Part shown: positions 53,946 to 64,000 of the stretch, piece after piece
Layout of the letters: every line of letters starts with the position of its first letter
Numbering within the stretch: position 1 is the first letter of the stretch
Source: Cytobacillus firmus
Lineage (GTDB): Bacteria > Bacillota > Bacilli > Bacillales > Cytobacillaceae
Reading direction: 5' to 3'
Length of the DNA stretch: 64,000 bases
NCBI RefSeq assembly: GCF_023657595.1
Contig: NZ_CP098323.1
Location: 4,054,001 to 4,118,000, forward strand
Position numbers and translations under genes: made by a program
The notes under the pieces: generated by a model
Seen by the model: the letters and a program-made list of their open reading frames with translations, nothing else
Databases searched by the model: none
Told to the model about the DNA's origin: nothing

Positions 53946-54020
53946 TGGAGCGGAAGACGGGATTCGAACCCGCGACCCCCACCTTGGCAAGGTGATGTTC
54001 TACCACTGAACTACTTCCGC
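53946..54020 (-). tRNA. tRNA-Gly (GCC)
   Basis: GCGGAAGTAGTTCAGTGG start, anticodon GCC in TTGCCAA, CCA encoded. Confidence 0.97.
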
Positions 54021-54028
54021 ATAAAAAA

Positions 54029-54113
54029 TGGTGCGGGTGAAGGGAGTCGAACCCCCACGCCTTGCGGCGCCAGATCCTAAGTCTGGTGCGTCTGCCAATT
54101 CCGCCACACCCGC
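54029..54113 (-). tRNA. tRNA-Leu (TAG)
   Basis: Class II tRNA, GCGGGTGTGGCGGAAT start, anticodon TAG in CTTAGGA, CCA encoded. Confidence 0.96.
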
Positions 54114-54129
54114 AATATGAAATTAAAAA

Positions 54130-54205
54130 TGGTGAGCCATGAAGGACTCGAACCTTCGACCCTCTGATTAAAAGTCAGATGCTCTACCGACTGAGCTAAT
54201 GGCTC
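54130..54205 (-). tRNA. tRNA-Lys (TTT)
   Basis: GAGCCATTAGCTCAGT start, anticodon TTT in CTTTTAA, CCA encoded. One of the substrates expected for MnmL/MnmM. Confidence 0.97.
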
Positions 54206-54228
54206 ATATTCTATAAAAAGAATTGAAG

Positions 54229-54304
<76 letters not shown>

Positions 54305-54324
54305 AGCTTGTACATTTAAATTAA

Positions 54325-54400
54325 TGGTGGAGGATGACGGGATCGAACCGCCGACCCTCTGCTTGTAAGGCAGATGCTCTCCCAGCTGAGCTAATCCTCC
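54325..54400 (-). tRNA. tRNA-Val (TAC)
   Basis: GGAGGATTAGCTCAGC start, anticodon TAC in CTTACAA, CCA encoded. First of the 20 tRNAs, directly behind 5S rRNA. Confidence 0.97.
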
Positions 54401-54409
54401 ATTATTAAT

Positions 54410-54527
<118 letters not shown>

Positions 54528-54654
54528 TATTTTTCAAAGACAAGTTTTATTATACCGTCTTTTCAGGATTTTTCAAGAGGAAATTTCATTTTTTCATTCC
54601 CTCAAAACTAGATAATGCATGAAGAAGTGTTTGCCGAGTATTCACCAATGACTT

Positions 54655-57588
<2,934 letters not shown>

Positions 57589-57789
57589 GTATTTGACTGG
57601 TTCATCGAAGATGAACAGTATCAAAGGTTTTTAACTCTATTTAACATAGAGAGAATTCACTAAAATGGCGATTACTCGGTTATTGCTTCTTCATAATCAT
57701 TATCTAGTTTTCAAAGAACGAATCTTTCATTGAGAGATTGAACTCTCAAAACTGAACGAACAAAGAACGTCACGTTTCTTGTAAATATT

Positions 57790-59343
<1,554 letters not shown>

Positions 59344-59475
59344 TAAGAGTTGATTAAGCTCGTTTTGTCTTTTCAAAAAAGACTAATGATTAAACGTTGA
59401 CGTTTTGTTCGTTCAGTTTTCAAAGATCAATTTCTCTTGTTATATTTTCCCTTGTCGCCCAGAAGCGACTTTATT

Positions 59476-59505
59476 AATATAACATGTTACCCGCAAACAA
59501 GTCAA
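59476..59505 (-). promoter_or_regulatory. rrn promoter P2
   Basis: Minus-strand TTGACT, 18-base spacer, TATATT (or 17 and TTATAT), about 130 bases upstream of the mature 16S end. Confidence 0.78.
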
Positions 59506-59560
59506 TATCTTTTTAACAACTTTTTTCTCTTTCAAACTTGCCTTGTTGAGGACAAGAATT

Positions 59561-59590
59561 AATATACCATGATTCATTAAATGTTTGCAA
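59561..59590 (-). promoter_or_regulatory. rrn promoter P1
   Basis: Minus-strand TTGCAA, 18-base spacer, TATATT, the same geometry as P2 and 85 bp upstream. Tandem promoters about 90 bp apart are usual for Bacillus rrn operons. Confidence 0.72.
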
Positions 59591-59851
59591 TATAATTTTT
59601 CAAAAATGTTTATTTTTATATTTTCGATGCATCTTGTTATTAATCTCTTCTCTATTAGATGATTGATACGGAACCATCCTATTAGAGAATACCTTTAATA
59701 AAGCGGCAGAAAATCTAAATAATATGCACCCTGATCTCATTATAGGTGCATGTTCTACAAATCAAATTAATGCGTATTTAACTTAAACTTTCAATAATAA
59801 GTTATATCAATAAAATATTATTCGAAAGCTTTATCAGACATGCCCACATAC
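59591..59851. other. AT-rich upstream region of the rRNA operon, no gene seen
   Basis: The sequence is about 70 percent A+T with no supported reading frame, repeat or terminator. A TATAAT on the minus strand near 59740 lacks a spaced -35. The region may act as UP-element-rich spacer before the DnaA-box cluster. Confidence 0.5.
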
Positions 59852-59933
59852 TTATCCACTGTGAAATACTTATTATTTCACTTGTCAACAGAGTTACACA
59901 CAGTCTGTGGATAACTTTGTTCACTTTTCCACA
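59852..59933. promoter_or_regulatory. DnaA-box cluster
   Basis: One perfect box TTATCCACA on the minus strand (59906-59914), two with a single change (TTATCCACT 59852-59860 and TTTTCCACA 59925-59933, plus strand) and a weaker TTACACACA (59894-59902) lie within 82 bp of AT-rich DNA. No dnaA or dnaN gene is present, so this is not an obvious origin; DnaA titration or control of rrn is possible. Confidence 0.55.
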
Positions 59934-60106
59934 GTTTTAAAAGCAACCATAAAGAATAATAATTTTTATAAGAAATTTTAATAGCTGCTTATTGAAGTAC
60001 AAACTCAAAATTAAAATATAACCAGTATATAGAAGAAATAGTAATAGTTTGAGTTAATTTTCATAATATCTATTAACTCTACTTTTAACGGAAGGTGTGA
60101 ATTATA

Positions 60107-60280
60107 CTGGAAACCGCAGCACTATACCTATCAGTAATCATGGCCGTATTTTTGTTTGCTTATGCTTATGCAGAGGGAATTAAAATTGCAGACTCAGATG
60201 AAGAGGTCTACGGAGGCACCTTCATCTTTTCAGTTACAGCTGCTTTTATTTTTTCAGCTCTGACCTATGTATTTAGATAA
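60107..60280 (+). CDS. Small two-span membrane protein with probable non-ATG start
   Basis: A frame of 57 codons giving two hydrophobic helices (ALYLSVIMAVFLFAYAYA and TFIFSVTAAFIFSALTYVF) joined by an acidic loop GIKIADSDEEVYGG. GGAAGGTG at 60090-60097 points to a start at CTG 60107 (or ATA 60104); an in-frame TGA lies just upstream. The only conventional start is ATG 60140, which would cut the first helix and has no ribosome binding site. Function unknown. A terminator follows immediately. Confidence 0.6.
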   Translation: METAALYLSVIMAVFLFAYAYAEGIKIADSDEEVYGGTFIFSVTAAFIFSALTYVFR

Positions 60281-60310
60281 AAAAAATCTCCCCGTTTAGG
60301 GAGATTTTTT
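60281..60310. terminator. Bidirectional terminator before the EamA gene
   Basis: AAATCTCCC / GGGAGATTT with a 6-base loop, A run before and T run after, directly after the small gene and 28 bases from the convergent EamA stop. Confidence 0.85.
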
Positions 60311-60338
60311 CACTAATATACCTGTAGACAGCTCCCAT

Positions 60339-61253
60339 TTATCCGGAAACCGTTGTTTTTTTCTTCAATTCTTTCATTCGAATCCTTCTCTCATCTAATA
60401 AGAAGAGAGTTATTCCTCCAATTACGATTGTTCCCCCAAGAACTTGTGTCCATATAATTGACTCATGAAGCAAATAATAAGCTAAAACAGCAGCACCAAC
60501 CGGCTCGAATAAGATGGCCATAGAAATGGTGGAAGTGCTGAGCCACTTTATTGACCAATTAAATAATGTATGTCCCAGCAGGGTGGGAACAAGTGCGAGC
60601 AGGATAAAATATACCCAATCACTGGTTCCATACGGGAGTAAAGGTTCTCCGGCGATTAACACATAAAAGAACAATGTAATAGCGCTAATACTGTAAACAA
60701 CAAAAGTATAAGTGATGAGTGAAAGTCTTTTTCTGACTGTCTGACCAAACATTAAGTAAGCCGTTACAAGGGCACATGCAATGATTGCCAGTATATCCCC
60801 GAACAAAGCAGTCCCGCTGATTTGAAAATCTCCCCAGCTGATAATGACACTGCCTGCAATTGCAAGAAGCCCGCTTAATATTGCTTTCCAGGTAAACTTT
60901 TCTTTAAAGAAGAAATATGTACCTGCAAACGCAAAAAGGGGCTGAAGAGTCACAAGAACTGTAGAACTGGCTACAGAGGTGTAGTTCAGCGACTCAAACC
61001 AAAGAATAAAATGGAAGGCAAGAAACACACCGGCAATGATAGAAAAGATCCAATCCCGCCTTGTAATAAGACGAAGTTCGGGAACATACTTTATAAGAAA
61101 TACAGGCAACATGAAAAGAACAGAAAAAAATAATCTGTAAAAAGCAATGACTCCCGATGGAGCGCTGGATACCTTCACCAAAATTGCCGAAGTAGAGACA
61201 GAAACGACGCCAATTGCCAAGACAACATAAGGGTTTATTTTTGTATTAGACAT
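60339..61253 (-). CDS. EamA/DMT family transporter
   Basis: The 304-residue protein has ten membrane helices in two EamA repeats (first about 5-140, second about 150-290). The repeats share the pattern LLAIAGSVIISWG and GGTIVIGGITLFL. Members export amino acids or other metabolites; no substrate can be assigned. AAGGAG lies 9 bases before the ATG. Confidence 0.88.
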   Translation of the reverse strand: MSNTKINPYVVLAIGVVSVSTSAILVKVSSAPSGVIAFYRLFFSVLFMLPVFLIKYVPELRLITRRDWIFSIIAGVFLAFHFILWFESLNYTSVASSTVLVTLQPLFAFAGTYFFFKEKFTWKAILSGLLAIAGSVIISWGDFQISGTALFGDILAIIACALVTAYLMFGQTVRKRLSLITYTFVVYSISAITLFFYVLIAGEPLLPYGTSDWVYFILLALVPTLLGHTLFNWSIKWLSTSTISMAILFEPVGAAVLAYYLLHESIIWTQVLGGTIVIGGITLFLLDERRIRMKELKKKTTVSG

Positions 61254-61384
61254 TTTTTATACTCCTTGTTACGGTTTCCTAATAATTAGGGTATATTTCA
61301 TTTTACAACGTACAGCCAAACTTTTACTACGGTTTTATTAGATCCTATTTTGGATATATAATACTTTAAAAAGCGGGAGATATT

Positions 61385-62083
61385 ATGAGCAGTTTAGAGA
61401 TAGAAATATTAATGAAGCTGGGGATTTCAGCAGTACTGGGTCTTGTTATCGGACTGGAGAGAGAATTAAAAAGAAAGCCCGTCGGCCTAAAGACCAGCTT
61501 AGTAATTTCCATAGTAAGCTGCCTCTTGACCATTGTGTCCATTGAATCAGCATATATGTTTCCGGGTAATGATGACATCAACATTACGATGGATCCACTG
61601 CGTTTAGCTGCCCAAATTGTTTCAGGAATTGGCTTTTTGGGTGCAGGCGTTATTTTAAGGCGCGGAAATGACAGCATTTCGGGTCTTACAACAGCTGCTT
61701 TAATCTGGGGGGCAGCAGGGATTGGAATTGCTGTAGGAGCAGGCTTTTATATTGAAGCAATGGCTGGAGTAGCACTGCTGATTATTTCAGTAGAGGTAAT
61801 TCCTTTTATAATGGGCTTAATTGGTCCTAAACGTTTAAGGGAAAAAGAGATAAACCTGCAGCTGAAAGTAAGAGATAAAGAAAATATCGCAGACATCATC
61901 CCAGCGGTAAAAGACCTTGATATATCTATAAAACATATTCGCATTAAAGATTTAGAGGATGAGAATCTGCATCTTGTGCAGCTGATCGTTGCCGTCGACT
62001 ACAAAAGAAGAACCACAGATGTTTATTACAGTGTTTCAAGTATTCCTGGAGTACAGTGCATGGAAATCGATAGTATGCAGTAA
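61385..62083 (+). CDS. MgtC/SapB family membrane protein
   Basis: A 232-residue protein with four to five N-terminal helices carrying the MgtC signature (GLVIGLERELKRKPVGLKTS, GIGFLGAGVILR, GLTTAALIWGAAGIGIAVGAG) and a C-terminal cytosolic ACT-like domain (LQLKVRDKENI). The family is linked to magnesium homeostasis and acid or low-Mg survival. GGGAGA precedes the ATG. Confidence 0.9.
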   Translation: MSSLEIEILMKLGISAVLGLVIGLERELKRKPVGLKTSLVISIVSCLLTIVSIESAYMFPGNDDINITMDPLRLAAQIVSGIGFLGAGVILRRGNDSISGLTTAALIWGAAGIGIAVGAGFYIEAMAGVALLIISVEVIPFIMGLIGPKRLREKEINLQLKVRDKENIADIIPAVKDLDISIKHIRIKDLEDENLHLVQLIVAVDYKRRTTDVYYSVSSIPGVQCMEIDSMQ

Positions 62084-62101
62084 ATTTTTTAATAATTCCT
62101 C

Positions 62102-62130
62102 TTGCAAGATAGCCCCGATGTGGTTATAAT
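62102..62130 (+). promoter_or_regulatory. Promoter of the lone tRNA-Ala
   Basis: TTGCAA, 17-base spacer, TATAAT (perfect), 20 bases ahead of the tRNA 5' end. Confidence 0.8.
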
Positions 62131-62149
62131 TTTTCTTGTACCACCACCC

Positions 62150-62222
62150 GGGGGATTAGCTCAGCTGGGAGAGCGCAACGCTGGCAGCGTTGAGGTCAGG
62201 GGTTCGAGCCCCCTATTCTCCA
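62150..62222 (+). tRNA. tRNA-Ala (GGC)
   Basis: GGGGGATTAGCTCAGC start, anticodon GGC in CTGGCAG, no encoded CCA. It stands alone with its own promoter and terminator, away from the large array, and is a possible integration site for the DNA to its right. Confidence 0.96.
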
Positions 62223-62224
62223 TA

Positions 62225-62273
62225 AAAAGCAAAAAGATGCAAGGCCTTTCAGGCCTTGCATCTTTTTGCTTTT
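62225..62273. terminator. Very long bidirectional terminator
   Basis: A perfect 23-bp inverted repeat around TTC (AAAAGCAAAAAGATGCAAGG and its complement, plus CCT/AGG). It serves the tRNA on the left and the convergent nucleotidyltransferase gene on the right, overlapping that gene's stop codon. Confidence 0.92.
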
Positions 62274-63273
62274 ATTGACCCCTTAAATCATTTAACCTTA
62301 TCCATTCGAAAAATTCACTTAAACCATGCCTAACAGTATCATAGCTAAAAAATTGATAGTCTAGGAAGTCCATGTAATTTCTTAAAGATTTATCTGTGTT
62401 TTTTTTAAAAGCATCTAAATGCCAAAAATTAGGTCGCCTTTTCGGAAGTTTTTTCACATTCTGCAAATAAGGATTTTCTTTATACACAATCGATAATGTC
62501 CTGACTAGTCTTTTTAAGGTCTTGTGGTCCTTAGCATCCCTAAATAAGGTTTCATATTCTAAATGATCTTTTAAAAATATTATCATTTGAATGATATCTA
62601 TAAAATATTTTAAAGAATCCATATTATGACGCCATCCATGAAGGCATATCATATAGAAAGTATGGTAATCCGTTAATTCTCTTATGAATCTATATGGGTG
62701 CATCGGCTTTGCTTTTTCCCAAAATTCATTAATCTTTAGAGAAGAAGAATTCTCCTTTAACAAATTCCAATGCAATTCAACTGTTAATGGAATTTGCGAC
62801 CCTGGGAGTTTTTTGCTGAAGCTGCAATGGAAATGAGATGGGATAGGTTCCTCTTCAACTGTAAAGCCCAAGGAAGTTATGGACTTAATGGCTTTTTCAA
62901 GTTGATTTGGCCTTATCAATAAATCAATATCAGAGGTTCCCCTTGATCCAATATGCCCGAAATACTTTTCGGCAAAGATCACTCCTTTTAACGGGATAGC
63001 TTCCACTTCAAACTTATCTAAGTGATTTAGAATTTTTCCTAATTCACTTTTAATAAAAAGATTAAGATACAATGACTCATTATACTTCTCCTTCAATCGC
63101 TCCTGAAAATAAACCGGCGTTTGGTTTAACTTTCCCTGTTCTTTTAATAGATAATAAACCTGTGAAGAGACACCGAAATGAATAATATCTTTTAATGTCT
63201 TCTTAAAAAAGCTTAAATTTTCTGGCAGTGGAAAGCCTGGGTCGTATAATGCCTGAATCCATCTCATGCTCAT
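62272..63273 (-). CDS. Nucleotidyltransferase family protein (PF14907 type)
   Basis: The 333-residue protein has the pol-beta-like metal motif in the order expected for NTP_transf_5: PLKGVIFAEKYFG, then SRGTSDIDLLIRP with the two catalytic Asp, and VELHWNL as third acidic strand. The C-terminal half is helical and basic. Members often tail lasso-peptide clusters of Bacillales, where such an enzyme is thought to modify the phosphorylated or free C-terminus of the peptide. AAAGGATG lies 8 bases before the ATG. It is 24 bases behind the ABC gene, clearly one operon. Codon use is more A/T-rich than in neighbouring housekeeping genes. Confidence 0.85.
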   Translation of the reverse strand: MSMRWIQALYDPGFPLPENLSFFKKTLKDIIHFGVSSQVYYLLKEQGKLNQTPVYFQERLKEKYNESLYLNLFIKSELGKILNHLDKFEVEAIPLKGVIFAEKYFGHIGSRGTSDIDLLIRPNQLEKAIKSITSLGFTVEEEPIPSHFHCSFSKKLPGSQIPLTVELHWNLLKENSSSLKINEFWEKAKPMHPYRFIRELTDYHTFYMICLHGWRHNMDSLKYFIDIIQMIIFLKDHLEYETLFRDAKDHKTLKRLVRTLSIVYKENPYLQNVKKLPKRRPNFWHLDAFKKNTDKSLRNYMDFLDYQFFSYDTVRHGLSEFFEWIRLNDLRGQ

Positions 63274-63297
63274 AAAAATACATCCTTTCTAAAACAG

Positions 63298-64000
63298 TTA
63301 AGCAAGCGATAAGGCAGAAGACTTTTTACTTTGGGATTTGGTTTTATGAAGCTTTCTGTAAAGCCCCGGCTGAGTAATTAATTCCTGATGGGATCCCGTT
63401 TGGACAATTTTTCCCTGATCCATAACAACAATGATGTCTGCATTTTCAACGGTTGATAACCGGTGGGCAATAACAAGTGTCGTCCGGCCCTTCATTAAGT
63501 CACCCAATGCTTCTTTGACATGGAATTCCGTTTCACTATCCAAGGCAGATGTTGCTTCATCCAGTAATAAAATAGATGCATTTTTTAATATTGCCCTTGA
63601 AATTGCTAAGCGCTGCTTTTGCCCTCCAGATAATTTAATGCCTCTTTCTCCAATTTCGGTATCATAACCTTCCGGGAGCGACATGATAAAATCATGTATA
63701 TACGCATCTTTCGCCGCTGAAACCATTTCCGTTTCACTGATTCCAGGCTTAGCAAGCATTAAATTTTCACGAAAAGTCCCCGCAAATAGAAAGGTTTCCT
63801 GCGGAACATGTGAAATCATGCTCCTCAAGTTTGATAAAGTAATATCTCCCACGCTGACTTGATCAATGTATACTCCACCTGATTGCGGCTTATAAAAGCT
63901 CTGCAGCAGATTAAATAATGTACTTTTTCCAGCGCCGCTTGGCCCGACAATCGCAATTACTTTGCCGGCAGGGATGGTTAAATTTAAACCATCAAACACT
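63298..64000 (-). CDS. ABC exporter ATP-binding domain, N-terminal part beyond the window
   Basis: The visible 234 codons are the ATPase domain of a type I exporter: Walker A GPSGAGKST, Q-loop SHVPQETFLFAGT, signature LSGGQKQRL, Walker B ILLLDEATSALD, H-loop IAHRLST. The frame is open at the edge (the first visible codon is an internal Val), so fused membrane spans probably lie outside. MsbA/peptide-exporter type. Followed directly by the nucleotidyltransferase gene; a lasso-peptide exporter is a reasonable but unproven reading. Confidence 0.88.
   Translation of the reverse strand, partial: VFDGLNLTIPAGKVIAIVGPSGAGKSTLFNLLQSFYKPQSGGVYIDQVSVGDITLSNLRSMISHVPQETFLFAGTFRENLMLAKPGISETEMVSAAKDAYIHDFIMSLPEGYDTEIGERGIKLSGGQKQRLAISRAILKNASILLLDEATSALDSETEFHVKEALGDLMKGRTTLVIAHRLSTVENADIIVVMDQGKIVQTGSHQELITQPGLYRKLHKTKSQSKKSSALSLA

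Noticed and set aside
53821-54009. A 62-codon frame across tRNA-Leu and tRNA-Gly
   Set aside because: It is antisense to tRNA genes and contains GFEPA-like tRNA-derived text (CRGPESNRYGSHLP), a well-known false-positive class.
59852-59933. Chromosomal replication origin
   Set aside because: DnaA boxes are present, but dnaA, dnaN, rpmH and the usual origin neighbours are absent; the surrounding gene order corresponds to the rrnB region.

Overview
The window is chromosomal DNA from a spore-forming member of the Bacillaceae. Gene order closely follows the 3.1-3.17 Mb arm of the Bacillus subtilis chromosome (ytzC-ytqA-ytqB, ytpB-ytpA, ytoA, asnB, metK, pckA, ytmB, ytmA, ytlACD, ytkD, dps, luxS, ytjA, ytiB, ythAB, menFDHBEC, glgBCDAP, and a trnB-type tRNA array behind an rRNA operon). 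Ribosome binding sites are strong, many starts are GTG or TTG, and codon usage is moderately AT-rich. Together these suggest a Cytobacillus/Mesobacillus-like species rather than B. subtilis itself; the species call is inference.

Layout. 1-2544: a GntP-family permease (cut by the left edge) with a sigma-54 promoter and a cre site, and its likely PAS/AAA+ activator. 2.7-9.4 kb: an MFS transporter, the tRNA wobble-uridine enzymes MnmL/MnmM, the sesquarterpene enzyme YtpB and lysophospholipase YtpA, and a gamma-carbonic-anhydrase-like protein. 9.4-16.9 kb: a C39-like peptidase, asnB, metK under a SAM-I riboswitch, and pckA with a CcpN-like operator. 16.9-28 kb: ytmBA, an NMT1/THI5-type ABC importer, a Nudix hydrolase, a lipoprotein, Dps with a SigB-like promoter, cardiolipin synthase, LuxS, YidD and a beta-carbonic anhydrase. 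28.2-32.4 kb: a His-rich zinc-binding lipoprotein behind two Zur-like boxes, and a cyanide-insensitive-type quinol oxidase. 32.5-41.4 kb: menFDHBEC with divergent menA (menaquinone). 41.7-52.1 kb: yteA, a DDAH-like hydrolase, and the glycogen operon glgBCDAP. 52.6-59.6 kb: an rRNA operon (16S-23S-5S) followed by 20 tRNAs, all on the minus strand, with tandem promoters. 59.6-64 kb: a DnaA-box cluster, a small membrane protein, an EamA transporter, an MgtC protein, a lone tRNA-Ala, and, running off the right edge, a nucleotidyltransferase plus ABC exporter that resembles the tail of a lasso-peptide cluster.

The least ordinary content is between genes. Two large modular repeats (10.3 and 22.4 kb) and a multi-hairpin element (26.4 kb) each begin at the stop codon of the neighbouring gene in the same relative orientation. 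A miniature copy lies in the metK leader. There is a 52-bp tandem hairpin array at 43.8 kb. A terminator at 1.14 kb is built from two activator-like palindromes. Two small genes appear to start at CTG.
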